Positions 9,991 through 19,156 of a stretch of 64,000 nucleotides of DNA are shown here, in pieces (within the stretch, counting starts at the first letter, position 1; each line of letters begins with the position of its first letter). The stretch covers positions 1-64,000 of the forward strand of contig NZ_JAVMIP010000006.1 in assembly GCF_031729055.1 (NCBI RefSeq). Reading direction: 5' to 3'. The DNA comes from Pseudocalidococcus azoricus BACA0444. Lineage in GTDB: Bacteria > Cyanobacteriota > Cyanobacteriia > Thermosynechococcales > Thermosynechococcaceae. The position numbers and the translations under genes were made by a program. The notes below the pieces were generated by a model. That model saw only the letters and a list, made by a program, of their open reading frames with translations. It had not been told where the DNA came from and ran no database searches.

Positions 9991-10617
9991 GTGACATCCC
10001 CGCGTCGAATTGCCCGCGAATTAGCCCTCCTCAGTGTTGGCCAAGTTTTACGCCAAAAACAACCCCCCAGCAATCAGGACTATAAAACCTTGGTCTTAAC
10101 GGGGATCCGCACCTTGGCTGGTGAAGCCCAAGAAGCTTTAGAAGTGGCCGGATCTGCGGTTCAAGAAAGTCATGCCACACTTTTGACTGGGGAACTTCAG
10201 GCCGCCACCCTCTCCCAGGCCCAGGCCACAGTCCAAAATGCCATCGGCCTGACTGAAAAAGCAATCAATCGTTTAGGCATTGCCCTTGAACTCCCGGAAA
10301 TTCTCTATCTTGCCCATCAACCAGAAGTCCAGGCCCAGGCCGTGGAAATCTTAATCACCCTCTACAAAAACCATCAGGAAATTGACCAACGCATTACCGC
10401 TGCTCTCGTAGATTGGCAGTTAGACCGGATTGCCCAATTAGACCGCTACATCCTAGAAATTGCTGTTGCTGAAATTACCTACCACAACCTGCCCGTCCAA
10501 GTCGCCATTAACGAAGCCGTAGAACTATCCAAACGCTATAGCGAAGAAGGGGGGCATCGGTTCATCAACGGAGTCTTACGACGGGTCAGCGATCAACTCC
10601 AAGCCATGTCGAAATAA
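9991..10617 (+). CDS. nusB: Transcription antitermination factor NusB
   Basis: All-helical RNA-binding protein that with NusE (S10) binds boxA in antitermination complexes on rRNA operons. Seen: RRIARELALLSVGQVL at the N-terminus and the C-terminal NusB core with LDRYILEIAVAEI, VAINEAVELSKRYSEEGGHRFINGVL. The GTG at 9991 is chosen because AGGAG lies nine bases upstream and the product (208 aa) begins with the family's typical arginine-rich helix. The longer frame from 9889 would overlap the DUF502 gene. The middle insertion (about residues 60-110) is usual for cyanobacterial NusB. Confidence 0.92.
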   Translation: MTSPRRIARELALLSVGQVLRQKQPPSNQDYKTLVLTGIRTLAGEAQEALEVAGSAVQESHATLLTGELQAATLSQAQATVQNAIGLTEKAINRLGIALELPEILYLAHQPEVQAQAVEILITLYKNHQEIDQRITAALVDWQLDRIAQLDRYILEIAVAEITYHNLPVQVAINEAVELSKRYSEEGGHRFINGVLRRVSDQLQAMSK

Positions 10618-10757
10618 CCGCCCTTGTGAAAATCCCTCCAGGCCTTACCATGCAAATATTGGGAATCAGCGATTGCTTGGGGCGTTGAACCCACACTAGA
10701 GACCCATTTCAAAAAAATCCAGCCCAATGCGTTGTTTTGCAAGTAGGCAGTCACCCT

Positions 10758-12620
10758 ATGGCGATTAAAAACTCTCCTCAACCCTCCCGCTCCCGTTTGA
10801 TCGGCAATATTCTCCTGCTGATTGGGGGCATATTACTCTTTATCAACATCTTTTTCCCGCAAATCTTTAGCTCTGGGGTTCCCCGCGTTCCCTACAGCCT
10901 GTTTATTCATCAAGTCCAAGAGGGAGAAGTCACCAGTGCCTATGTCGGTCAAAACGAAATTCGCTACCAAACCAAAGCCGAAGGGGAGACACCAGCCACC
11001 GTTTATTCGACAACACCCATCTTTGATCTCGAACTCCCGAAACTTTTAGAGTCCAAAGGGGTTGAGTTTGCCGCCGCACCACCGCCTCGAAATGGATGGT
11101 TTACCAGCTTATTGGGTTGGGTCATTCCGCCGTTAATTTTTGTCGCCGTGTTTCAGTTCTTTGCCAGTCGGGGGGCGGGTGGCGGTGGGCCACAAGGCGC
11201 GCTCTCGATTGGGAAAAGTAAAGCCAAAGTCTATGTAGAAGGGGATGCCCCCCGGATTACCTTTGATGATGTCGCCGGAGTCGAAGAAGCCAAAGCCGAA
11301 CTGGTCGAGGTGGTTGATTTCCTTAAAAGTCCCGAACGCTATAAAGCCATTGGGGCCAAAATTCCCAAGGGTGTTCTCCTCGTTGGGCCGCCTGGAACCG
11401 GAAAAACCCTGCTCTCAAAAGCTGTCGCGGGTGAAGCTGGAGTTCCCTTTTTCTCGATCTCTGGCTCGGAGTTTGTGGAATTATTCGTGGGTGTGGGTTC
11501 GGCCCGGGTGCGTGACCTGTTTGAGCAGGCGAAGAAGCAAGCCCCCTGCATTGTCTTTATTGATGAACTTGATGCTATTGGTAAATCCCGCAGTAGCAAT
11601 GGGTTTTATGGCGGCAACGATGAACGGGAGCAAACCCTCAACCAACTTTTGACGGAAATGGATGGCTTTTCCAATACCGCCACGGTGATTGTTTTAGCTG
11701 CCACCAATCGCCCCGAAAGTTTAGATGCCGCCCTCTTGCGCCCCGGCCGGTTTGATCGGCAAGTCCTCGTAGATCGGCCTGATTTGTCCGGTCGGGAAGC
11801 GATTTTGAAAATCCATGCCCAGGCCGTGAAACTCGGTGATGATGTAGATCTCCATGCCATTGCCACTCGCACCCCTGGATTTGCTGGAGCCGACTTAGCC
11901 AACTTGGTCAATGAAGCTGCCCTCTTAGCAGCCCGGAATCAACGTCAAGCGGTGGCTCAGGCAGATTTTGCCGAAGCGATTGAACGACTGGTGGCAGGCT
12001 TGGAGAAAAAAAGCCGGGTCTTAAGTGATCGGGAAAAAGAAATTGTTGCCTATCACGAAGTCGGTCATGCCATTGTCGGCTATGCGATGCCGGGGAGCAG
12101 TAAAGTCGAGAAAATTTCGATTATTCCCCGCGGGATGGCGGCCTTGGGTTATACCTTGCAACTGCCCACCGAAGATCGGTTTTTACTGGATGAGGCTGAA
12201 CTCCGGGGCCAAATTGCGACTTTGTTAGGGGGTCGTTCCGCTGAGGAGATTATCTTTGGCAGTATTACCACCGGAGCCTCTAATGATCTGCAACGGGCCA
12301 CAGACTTAGCCGAGCGGATGGTACGCAGTTATGGGATGAGTAAAGTTCTTGGCCCCCTGGCCTTTGAAGAACAACGGGCCATGTTTTTAGGGGAAGGTGC
12401 GGTGCAACGCTCGGTCAGTGAAGAAACGGCCCAGGCCATTGATCGGGAAGTGAAAGAAATTGTCGAAACCGCCCATCACACTGCCTTGGATATCCTCAAA
12501 GCCAATCGGGACTTGCTGGAAACCATCTCCAAAAAACTGCTGGAAAAAGAGGTGATTGAAGGGGCAATCCTACACGAACTCTTAGGGCAAATTCAGGCCA
12601 AAGAACCTCAAGTGGCATAG
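10758..12620 (+). CDS. ftsH: ATP-dependent zinc metalloprotease FtsH
   Basis: Membrane-anchored AAA+ protease that extracts and degrades membrane proteins; in cyanobacteria FtsH complexes also serve photosystem II repair. Seen: N-terminal membrane helix, periplasmic/lumenal domain, second helix (about residues 105-130), AAA domain with Walker A GPPGTGKT, Walker [12 protein letters not shown] and second region of homology [18 protein letters not shown], then the zinc motif HEVGH at about residue 433. The [19 protein letters not shown] stretch resembles the Synechocystis FtsH1/FtsH4 type more than FtsH2/3 (from memory). ATG at 10758 is chosen over the upstream in-frame TTG at 10737. Length 620 aa is normal. 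Confidence 0.95.
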   Translation: MAIKNSPQPSRSRLIGNILLLIGGILLFINIFFPQIFSSGVPRVPYSLFIHQVQEGEVTSAYVGQNEIRYQTKAEGETPATVYSTTPIFDLELPKLLESKGVEFAAAPPPRNGWFTSLLGWVIPPLIFVAVFQFFASRGAGGGGPQGALSIGKSKAKVYVEGDAPRITFDDVAGVEEAKAELVEVVDFLKSPERYKAIGAKIPKGVLLVGPPGTGKTLLSKAVAGEAGVPFFSISGSEFVELFVGVGSARVRDLFEQAKKQAPCIVFIDELDAIGKSRSSNGFYGGNDEREQTLNQLLTEMDGFSNTATVIVLAATNRPESLDAALLRPGRFDRQVLVDRPDLSGREAILKIHAQAVKLGDDVDLHAIATRTPGFAGADLANLVNEAALLAARNQRQAVAQADFAEAIERLVAGLEKKSRVLSDREKEIVAYHEVGHAIVGYAMPGSSKVEKISIIPRGMAALGYTLQLPTEDRFLLDEAELRGQIATLLGGRSAEEIIFGSITTGASNDLQRATDLAERMVRSYGMSKVLGPLAFEEQRAMFLGEGAVQRSVSEETAQAIDREVKEIVETAHHTALDILKANRDLLETISKKLLEKEVIEGAILHELLGQIQAKEPQVA

Positions 12621-12977
12621 TTAATAATTTACTAACAATCTACAGTGGCCAGGTTGTGAGCAATCTACCTTGGAAATACTGACTACAATCCTTTTCTTAT
12701 TTCTCAAACTAGAGAGGCTCAAGTAGTCACCCAGTCCAGGTTAGCTCAGATACACTGGCCACACTATTTTTTGAGCCGTTGATAGAAGTCCTAGGGATTA
12801 AGCTTTAGTCTGGAAATTCATGACGTTTTGTATCATATTCAACCATTGAAATTGAACTAAATCTAATCATCCCTCAAATACACCAGCATCAAATTAGATT
12901 GAGGTCAGATACGGAAGTGTCAAGCTGAGATTTTAGCGAGGTACTTTGTTCTTCAACAAGTAATTTAGGAGCGAATC
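12621..12977 (+). other. Intergenic region upstream of the CsbD cluster
   Basis: 357 bases between ftsH and the first CsbD gene. It must include the end of the ftsH transcript and the promoter of the stress cluster. No open frame of note, no tRNA, and no strong terminator hairpin that I can find. The 3' half (about 12820-12920) is AT-rich. Confidence 0.35.
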
Positions 12978-13160
12978 ATGGGACTTCAAGATAGAGTCAA
13001 AGCCGCCGCGAAAAATGTTGAGGGTAAAATTCAAGAAACTGTTGGAGATGTTACGGGTAATCAGAAGCAACAGATAGAAGGTAAGGCTAAGCAGGCAGAA
13101 GCTCAAGTCCAAAACACTGTAGAAGATGTTAAGGATGAAGTTAAGAAAATTGTTGACTAG
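12978..13160 (+). CDS. CsbD family stress protein (60 aa)
   Basis: Small, charged, helix-rich protein of the CsbD family, which is stress-induced in many bacteria; molecular function unknown. The whole protein is one CsbD unit: KNVEGKIQETVGDVTGN, GKAKQAEAQVQNTVEDVKDEVKK. AGGAG lies eight bases before the ATG. A 12-bp inverted repeat followed by TTTTT is just downstream. A tandem CsbD protein lies 0.7 kb further on the same strand, so the two probably share a stimulus. Confidence 0.93.
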   Translation: MGLQDRVKAAAKNVEGKIQETVGDVTGNQKQQIEGKAKQAEAQVQNTVEDVKDEVKKIVD

Positions 13161-13187
13161 TTTTGATTGACTCGGAAAGTCTTCAAC

Positions 13188-13242
13188 GTCATTCCATGAT
13201 TTAGTTGTTGTGAGCATTAATTATTTCATGGAATGACTTTTT
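13188..13242 (+). terminator. Rho-independent-type terminator after csbD
   Basis: Perfect 12-bp inverted repeat, GTCATTCCATGA at 13188-13199 and its complement TCATGGAATGAC at 13226-13237, with a 26-base loop and then TTTTT at 13238-13242. It sits 27 bases after the CsbD stop codon. Confidence 0.8.
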
Positions 13243-13408
13243 ATAAAAATTTTGCAATTGAAAACTTTAAATTCATAACTTAACTCTGTAACTTGAAATA
13301 TCTTAACAATAAAGAATTGATTAGCCCAAAGTCAGAAATGGAATTCGGTTAATTAATTTTTGACTTTCGATACGTTCGACACTGATCATTGATTTTGAGG
13401 ATTTAGTC

Positions 13409-13813
13409 ATGTTTTTAACTCAGCGTTATCGCAATGCATTTCTAACTGCCACTCTAGTCATTGTCTTGGGAACAATCGTGCTGATTTCTGGCTGTCAACC
13501 GAGTTTTGCGGCTTCCCTGACTATACAATCTAATCCTGAGCCGATTGTTTGGGTAGTGGCAACAGACTCCTCTAACTCCATGATTGATCAGGCCAGGGCT
13601 AACATTAAGAGTGGAATTGAGCGGCTAACCAATAAAGTTGAACAGAAAGCTGCAGATGAAGTCAACCAAATGGAAACTAAAACCCGCGCGGCGATTAATA
13701 CAAGCATTTCTAACCCTGATTATCAACCTCAGGGTAAATCCAAAGAAGCCAATCGCCAGGATCAGAAGGCCCTAGAAGGAATGGAAAACAAGGTTAAGCA
13801 AGCTTACAATTAG
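13409..13813 (+). CDS. Putative lipoprotein, hypothetical (134 aa)
   Basis: Not assigned to a family. Seen: a basic N-terminus and a hydrophobic segment ending LISGC at about residues 24-28, a plausible lipobox, with an alternative signal-peptidase site after SFAA. The rest is a charged, probably helical domain (VEQKAADEVNQMETKTRAAIN) with a tail rich in Lys/Gln/Glu. GAGG lies eight bases before the ATG. It sits between two CsbD genes on the same strand, suggesting a stress-linked envelope protein; this is inference. Confidence 0.7.
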   Translation: MFLTQRYRNAFLTATLVIVLGTIVLISGCQPSFAASLTIQSNPEPIVWVVATDSSNSMIDQARANIKSGIERLTNKVEQKAADEVNQMETKTRAAINTSISNPDYQPQGKSKEANRQDQKALEGMENKVKQAYN

Positions 13814-13879
13814 AATTCTTAATCTGAAATAAACGATCAATAAATAACCAATTCACCCATTGAAAAAAGGAACAAAATC

Positions 13880-14371
13880 ATGATTTCACCTCAACAGTTT
13901 CGCCGATTTTTAATTACGATACTTTTAACGGCCATGTTTATGTTGACGCTTGGGTTTGATTTTGGCAAAACGAACACCTGGGCCTGGGCTGCAATGCCAG
14001 ATTCAAGCCTGAATAATCAACCGTTACTAGCAAATATAAATCGGTCTAAAGCTGCCGCTAAAAACCTGGAAGGGAAAATTCAAGAAGCAGCCGGAAATTT
14101 GAGTGGTAATCCTCAAGAGCAACTCATGGGCAAAGCTAAACAAGCCGAAAGCCAGGCCCGTAATATTGTTGAAAATGTGAAAGATCAGATTAAATCCTCC
14201 GGTAGGACGCAAGCCTTTGGTAAAAATATTGAAGGTCATCTCCAAGAAGTTCGGGGCAATATTACCGGAAATCCCAGTGATCAAATTGCTGGTCGGGCCA
14301 AACAAGTAGAAAGCAAGGCCAGGAACATGGTTGAAAATGTTAAAGACTCGGTTAAGAAAACCGTTGAATAA
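13880..14371 (+). CDS. Tandem CsbD-domain protein with N-terminal signal/anchor (163 aa)
   Basis: Two CsbD units (about residues 54-105 and 111-162) with the diagnostic KNLEGKIQEAAGNLSGN / GKAKQAESQARNIVENVKDQ and KNIEGHLQEVRGNITGN / GRAKQVESKARNMVENVKDS patterns. They follow a hydrophobic N-terminus (FRRFLITILLTAMFMLTLGF) and an AWA-type site near residue 37. Unlike the 60-residue CsbD upstream, this one is predicted to be exported or membrane-anchored. Function unknown. It lies between the lipoprotein gene and a 50-codon membrane peptide gene, all on one strand. Confidence 0.9.
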   Translation: MISPQQFRRFLITILLTAMFMLTLGFDFGKTNTWAWAAMPDSSLNNQPLLANINRSKAAAKNLEGKIQEAAGNLSGNPQEQLMGKAKQAESQARNIVENVKDQIKSSGRTQAFGKNIEGHLQEVRGNITGNPSDQIAGRAKQVESKARNMVENVKDSVKKTVE

Positions 14372-14406
14372 GTTTGATTCAATCTTAAAAAAAAGGCAAG
14401 AAGAAT

Positions 14407-14559
14407 ATGTTTGATTTAGTTTGGACAATTGTGGTTGTACTGTTCATCCTTTGGCTATTGGGCTTTACGATTAATATTGGTGGCGGTCTGATTCACATCC
14501 TGTTAGTTTTAGTCTTAATTGGCGTGATTTACAACTTATTCATGCGACGGAAAATCTAA
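14407..14559 (+). CDS. lmo0937-family small membrane protein (50 aa)
   Basis: A 50-residue hydrophobic peptide translated directly from the sequence: MFDLVWTIVVVLFILWLLG, then FTINIGGGLIHILLVL and a basic end MRRKI. Two membrane helices separated by a Gly-Gly turn with a conserved H match the lmo0937 (DUF5670) family of stress-associated membrane peptides. It starts 35 bases after the tandem CsbD gene, which supports a shared transcript, and ends 8 bases before the stop of the convergent NACHT gene. Confidence 0.82.
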   Translation: MFDLVWTIVVVLFILWLLGFTINIGGGLIHILLVLVLIGVIYNLFMRRKI

Positions 14560-14567
14560 TATTGCGA

Positions 14568-16880
14568 CTACTCCCACTCCCGATCTTCTAACTCGGCCTG
14601 GTCTAAGAGTAAAGTAGATTCAATTTCCTGACGCACCGCCGCAGTAACTTCACAATTACTATTGAGGCAATCAACCAATAATTTATTTGCATCATAGTAC
14701 TTATTGAGGGTTTCTTTTTGTTCTGGCGTAAAATCCCACTCGTGCAGAATGTTACGATGTGTCCTTAAGGCATTTTTAAGCTGTTCAACCCAGGCCTGGT
14801 GATGAATTTGCCACCATTTTTCATATTGTTTTTGATTATTATTATGTTCAGAAAGTTCGCTAGATAGCTGATCTAATGATTTTTTCAAACTAGCATCAAT
14901 CACAACGCCTAGAATATTACTAATTACATTACTACAAACTATCGAAAACCTAAAATCCGGGCTTTCTTGAATGGCGCATTCCTGCAATAAATTATCTAAT
15001 GCTACATCGAGTAATAAGCCCTGATCTAAGGTACAGGCTACGGCAAAGTTAGGAGCGAGGTGGGGGACATGAGCCACGGCCAAGTAAAAAGCACGGCGGG
15101 TTGCTTCTTTTTGTTCAGGAGGAGTAGATTGTGTTTTAGAATTTGCCCAGGCCAAGAATTCCTGTAAATAGGGATCTCCTGATACCAAATTATCAATTTG
15201 TTGCTTCATGGACTGCATCAAAGAATCCGCACTGCGTAACATCATTGTAGTTAAGAGAAAAATTTTATGCCAATGGGGATCGGTGAGATGACTGACCAGG
15301 CCATGCAATGCTTTTTCGAGGGCATTGATATTGTAACTGGCCACAATATTGCGAGCCGTTAAGTATTCCTGTAATGCTAAGTAGGAAAATGAGAAAATGT
15401 CCCGGGCCCGTTCTACTAAGATGCCGTGTTGAGACTCAATAGACTTGAGAACTCCTTCACTTTCTTGGCGCAACTCTTCACTATCGTCTGAAAACTGGGG
15501 CAATGTCCGAATAAAATCTTCAATATATTGCTCTAGTTTCCGCTGCTCAAAGAAGTATTGTCCCTGACTAAATGTTGTGGCGGCAATTCGACTTAGCATC
15601 TTCACTTTTTGAGGTAAGGCTAGACTCTGATAAATTGCATCCTGATCCATCCCTTTGGCTTCGTTCCATTTATCCAGGAGTAAATCTAATCCTTCTTTAT
15701 AAAAATCTGTTTTACGGGTCGGAAATCCGCCTTTACTTCGATAGATCCAACAAGCCAGATGGAGAAATAAGGGTGTGACAATCAGTTGGCGAAACTTCCA
15801 ATTATGGGGCAAGTCTAATTTGCGGATAAATTCTTGAGCTTCAGCCTGGCCCGCGACGGTAGTGGTTTCACTAAAGACAACAAACCATTTTTGGGCAAAG
15901 GCGGTAATTTGGGCTTCGGTAAAGGGGGCAATTTCAACATCCGTAAAGCCTCGGAATTTTTGCCGCTCTGCTGCGGTGCGGGAGGAAATAATAAACAGAT
16001 TTTTATGATACTTATCCGTAAACCGGCGAATTTCCCTTAATGTATCCCCACTCTGATGCTGTTTAACTTCATCAAGTCCATCAATTAACAGCAAAACCCG
16101 CCCACCCTTCAGTAATAGCTCTGGAATCGCAGCATCACTCATGCCATTGGCCTGGAATTCCTCGACAATATAGGTGAGTAAATTTGGGGTTTGATCGCCA
16201 GTTACGGCTTCCGAAAAATGCAGCAGAGGAATGAAGATTGGCACATAATGGGCTAAAAATTCACCGGAGTTACACTGAATCGCTAAATGTTGTAAAAATG
16301 TGGTCTTGCCACTGCCCGGCTTGCCTAAGACTCTGAGTTTGTTATAGGTATTGACAGCTTCCAGGCCAGAGATTTTTCTTTGCTCAACTGTTCCCAAGCC
16401 AACTCGATCAAATGATTGTGGTGGCAGGCTTTGGAGCATATTGATATTTAATCGTTGTTGACTAGTAATAGACTCTAAAATATTGACATCAACATAAATA
16501 TCATCAATACTAACCGGACGACTAATATCAAGTAATTGTAAATTGCCACATTGATCTTGAATCTTCTCATGCCGACAATCCCGCACCTGTTTGATCAAAC
16601 TATCTAACCCCTGATCCGAGGATGAGCCATGGCTGGATAAATCTGGAAATTCGGCTGGGGGGTTGAGGGCAATTTCACGCCAGTCAAGATTAAGAATTTC
16701 ACAAACTTCGCGGAAAATATGTCGATCAACAGGCTGTCCGGTAAAAAAACGCCAAATGGGTTGCCTGGTTTTGAGTCCGACTTCCCATGCCAAATTTTCC
16801 TGTGTCCAACCTTTTTGGGCAAAGGCCTTTCTTGAGAGTTGAATCCCAGTGAGTGAAGCCTGGAGTGATCGCTTTGCCAT
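14568..16880 (-). CDS. NACHT-domain NTPase with N-terminal HTH-like domain (770 aa)
   Basis: STAND-type NTPase. Seen: an N-terminal segment (about 1-65) with GWTQENLAWEVGLKTRQPIW, typical of the small helical domain found on cyanobacterial NACHT proteins; NACHT domain with Walker A GKPGSGKTTF near residue 190, Walker B LLLIDGLDEV near 265 and a sensor-like IISSRT; then a winged-helix/helical region and a long helical C-terminus without recognisable repeats. Related bacterial NACHT proteins act in antiphage defence, so this is a candidate immune sensor; the target and effector activity cannot be read. It is solitary, flanked by a 590-base AT-rich gap, and convergent with the stress cluster. 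Confidence 0.85.
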   Translation of the reverse strand: MAKRSLQASLTGIQLSRKAFAQKGWTQENLAWEVGLKTRQPIWRFFTGQPVDRHIFREVCEILNLDWREIALNPPAEFPDLSSHGSSSDQGLDSLIKQVRDCRHEKIQDQCGNLQLLDISRPVSIDDIYVDVNILESITSQQRLNINMLQSLPPQSFDRVGLGTVEQRKISGLEAVNTYNKLRVLGKPGSGKTTFLQHLAIQCNSGEFLAHYVPIFIPLLHFSEAVTGDQTPNLLTYIVEEFQANGMSDAAIPELLLKGGRVLLLIDGLDEVKQHQSGDTLREIRRFTDKYHKNLFIISSRTAAERQKFRGFTDVEIAPFTEAQITAFAQKWFVVFSETTTVAGQAEAQEFIRKLDLPHNWKFRQLIVTPLFLHLACWIYRSKGGFPTRKTDFYKEGLDLLLDKWNEAKGMDQDAIYQSLALPQKVKMLSRIAATTFSQGQYFFEQRKLEQYIEDFIRTLPQFSDDSEELRQESEGVLKSIESQHGILVERARDIFSFSYLALQEYLTARNIVASYNINALEKALHGLVSHLTDPHWHKIFLLTTMMLRSADSLMQSMKQQIDNLVSGDPYLQEFLAWANSKTQSTPPEQKEATRRAFYLAVAHVPHLAPNFAVACTLDQGLLLDVALDNLLQECAIQESPDFRFSIVCSNVISNILGVVIDASLKKSLDQLSSELSEHNNNQKQYEKWWQIHHQAWVEQLKNALRTHRNILHEWDFTPEQKETLNKYYDANKLLVDCLNSNCEVTAAVRQEIESTLLLDQAELEDREWE

Positions 16881-17470
16881 TTATTTTCCCTTTGAAGTTA
16901 TATGACTTATGAACGGGGAGGGGAATCACAATAGATGACAAAAATGCTTGAGATTGTTACCCAAAACAAAGTTATCTTATAGAGTCTAAAAGATACGTTT
17001 TAAAATTTCCAGGAAAATATACATTTCTAATAAAATATGATTGAAATATAAAATATTCAAACAAATCAACCACGATCAAGCATTGCGTTTTGACGATTTT
17101 CCCAAAGATTTAAGCTCAGGACGCTTACACGGATTAAATAAACAGATTGGATACTCATTTTCTATCCTGGCAAGTCGGTGTTGTATTTATCGGTTGATTT
17201 TCGATTAAAAAATGTTGCAAAATCAAACCGTTGAGATTGACCCAAGCTGAAATATAAAATCAATCCACGAAATTGACTCAGTCTGATGACCGCTCATATT
17301 CCCTCGGTAACTTGATCAAGGATGGGGGTGTCTTGAGAGGATTGGACAGTCGCAAGTTGGTCAAATTCCTGCCAGGCCCCGCCCCATGTCGCAACTTCCA
17401 TCTAAATCGCATAATTCATCTTGGTTGCCCCCTAATGTCTGAAGCAAGGATGTCTCGGTAGTCTCAAGCT
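16881..17470. other. 590-base AT-rich gap between NACHT and DUF2227 genes
   Basis: No gene is supported here. The part next to the NACHT gene (about 16960-17260) is strongly AT-rich and should hold its minus-strand promoter; the part near 17300-17470 has ordinary composition. A 62-codon frame (17273-17461) has no recognisable protein pattern. I find no repeat ends, tRNA or integrase remnant. Confidence 0.4.
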
Positions 17471-17992
17471 ATGCCTTCAGGACGGGTTCATGATCGGGTC
17501 ACAGTGGTGTTATCTCCTTTGGCTGGCCTGGGGGCTGGAGTTTGGGGGCAACGCTGGGAATTAGCCACACTGGCCATAGTCGGTGTCCTCGTCAGTGGTT
17601 TTTTCTTAAGTCCCGATTTAGATATTCTCTCAAAGCCCTATCAACGCTGGGGTTGGCTGCGCTGGCTCTGGTGGCCCTATCAACGGTTCATTCCCCATCG
17701 CTCTTGGCTATCCCATGGCCCCATTATTGGTACAGTCTTACGGGTGGCTTATTTAATTGGCTGGCTGAGTTTGATCGGCTTTGGCTTGAGTTGGGTGGGG
17801 CAGGAGACTGGCTGGTGGACTTGGCAATGGGAGGCTACGTTAGCTTGGCTAGAAAAATCTTGGCAACAGGATAACCAGGCCTGGATCATTGGCTTTGTTA
17901 GCCTAGAAATTGGGGCCATGGGGCATTACCTGAGTGACTTTTTGGGCAGTGTTTTTAAGCGTTCGCGACCTCGTAAGCCCCACCAGGCCTAG
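17471..17992 (+). CDS. DUF2227 putative metal-binding membrane protein (173 aa)
   Basis: Cyanobacterial DUF2227 family, annotated elsewhere as putative metal-binding; function unknown. Seen: the family opening MPSGRVHDRVT with an H-D pair, FLSPDLD, and HRSWLSHGP, an arrangement of His/Asp residues like that of membrane-bound metal-dependent hydrolases (YdjM type). At least three hydrophobic segments (about 15-50, 85-110 and 135-155). Start set by the conserved MPSGR; the ribosome-binding site is weak. Its stop overlaps the convergent birA stop by four bases (17989-17992). Confidence 0.85.
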   Translation: MPSGRVHDRVTVVLSPLAGLGAGVWGQRWELATLAIVGVLVSGFFLSPDLDILSKPYQRWGWLRWLWWPYQRFIPHRSWLSHGPIIGTVLRVAYLIGWLSLIGFGLSWVGQETGWWTWQWEATLAWLEKSWQQDNQAWIIGFVSLEIGAMGHYLSDFLGSVFKRSRPRKPHQA

Positions 17993-18714
17993 TCCCATTC
18001 TGTAATCTGTCCCTGGGCAATTGTAATAGTTTCCCCCGAGGCCAAGCGTAAGCCCAACTGTCCTGATGCGTTAATTCCTGTGACTCTGCCCTTCACGATC
18101 TCTTGCTCCCGTTGAATTAAAATTTGTTGACCCTGCAAAATGTGGTAGCGGTTTAAGTCTGGTAATAATGGCGTTAACCCCTGATTGGTCATCACACTGT
18201 GGGCTTGGAGGAGATAAAATCTCATTTTGGCCAGCAGTTCATATGGGCCGGGGACTGTCTGACTAATCTCTGACAAACTAATGGCCTGGGACAGTTGCGG
18301 GGCCTGGGTCAAATCTACAGCCCGATTTAAACCAATCCCGACAATAACCCGCGTTCCTGGGTTCAATGGCATCGTTTCGCAGAGGATTCCCCCCAGTTTG
18401 CGATTATTGGCATAGAGATCATTGGGCCATTTGAGACCCACAACTCCCGGCTGAATTGGACATAGGGCTTCAACGGCATAGATCACACCCAGGCCAACTC
18501 CCAGGGTAAAACCCGGACGAACCACCCCTGGAACATCTAAGACAAAACTCACCGTCAATACCCCCGCCGGAGCTAACCAGGCCCGCCCCCATTGCCCCCG
18601 CCCGGCCGTTTGCTGTTGGGTAAAAACCGCTTGCCCATGCTCTAACCATGCTGAATTTTTCTTGGCCCAGGTATTAGTGCTCGGACATTCTGGAAGTTCC
18701 CATAGCCAATCCAT
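17989..18714 (-). CDS. birA: Biotin--[acetyl-CoA-carboxylase] ligase
   Basis: Attaches biotin to the carboxyl carrier protein of acetyl-CoA carboxylase through biotinyl-AMP. Seen: STNTWAK, the biotin/ATP loop AGRGQWGRAW (GRGRxGR-like), GLKWPNDLYANNRKLGGILCE with the catalytic Lys-Trp-Pro-Asn-Asp, and a C-terminal beta domain (GRVTGINASGQLGL). It lacks the N-terminal repressor HTH, so it is the monofunctional class. I chose the ATG at 18714 (241 aa); the longer frame would need a TTG at 18741. The stop overlaps the convergent DUF2227 gene. Confidence 0.93.
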   Translation of the reverse strand: MDWLWELPECPSTNTWAKKNSAWLEHGQAVFTQQQTAGRGQWGRAWLAPAGVLTVSFVLDVPGVVRPGFTLGVGLGVIYAVEALCPIQPGVVGLKWPNDLYANNRKLGGILCETMPLNPGTRVIVGIGLNRAVDLTQAPQLSQAISLSEISQTVPGPYELLAKMRFYLLQAHSVMTNQGLTPLLPDLNRYHILQGQQILIQREQEIVKGRVTGINASGQLGLRLASGETITIAQGQITEWD

Positions 18715-18783
18715 GATTTGAACGCCCACAATAGAAAACAAACTTCAAGTATCGCCCTCTAGGCACGCAACGGGAGTCTTTCC

Positions 18784-19086
18784 ATGAGATCAACCTTAGT
18801 CATGATTAGTCTTGGCCTGGCGGTCGGCATCAATCCAGTGCAGGCGCAAGCTCTCCCAATCCTGAAAAATGGCGTGTGTCCAATTGGTTATACCACCCAA
18901 GGCAATTATTGTGTCCCCGGCCGGCAAGCTCCAGTGGCGATTCCCAAGTTGGGGGTTTGTCCGATCAACTATGTCACCCAAGGGAACTATTGTGTCGGGA
19001 ATCAAAGGGCTAAACCCGCCGTGATTAAATCGGGAGTCTGCCCCAGCGGTTATTTCACCCAAGGCAATTATTGTGTGAGTCAGTAG
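18784..19086 (+). CDS. Secreted triple-repeat cysteine protein (100 aa)
   Basis: Small exported protein of unknown function. Signal peptide MRSTLVMISLGLAVGINPVQAQA, then three repeats of about 25 residues, each GVCPxxYxTQGNYCV with two cysteines exactly ten residues apart: GVCPIGYTTQGNYCV, GVCPINYVTQGNYCV, GVCPSGYFTQGNYCV. Each repeat could form its own disulfide. GGGAG lies before the ATG. It is divergent from birA and followed by ureG at 70 bases. A structural or metal-binding envelope role is possible but not shown. Confidence 0.8.
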   Translation: MRSTLVMISLGLAVGINPVQAQALPILKNGVCPIGYTTQGNYCVPGRQAPVAIPKLGVCPINYVTQGNYCVGNQRAKPAVIKSGVCPSGYFTQGNYCVSQ

Positions 19087-19156
19087 TAAAATCCTCCAAA
19101 CCTCCCAGGCCAGGCGCGCTAGGATAGGTAACTAAGGTTATTGCGAGTTGCGGTGT

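Noticed and set aside
17273..17461. 62-codon plus-strand frame in the gap before the DUF2227 gene
   Set aside because: No recognisable family, no good ribosome-binding site, unremarkable composition.
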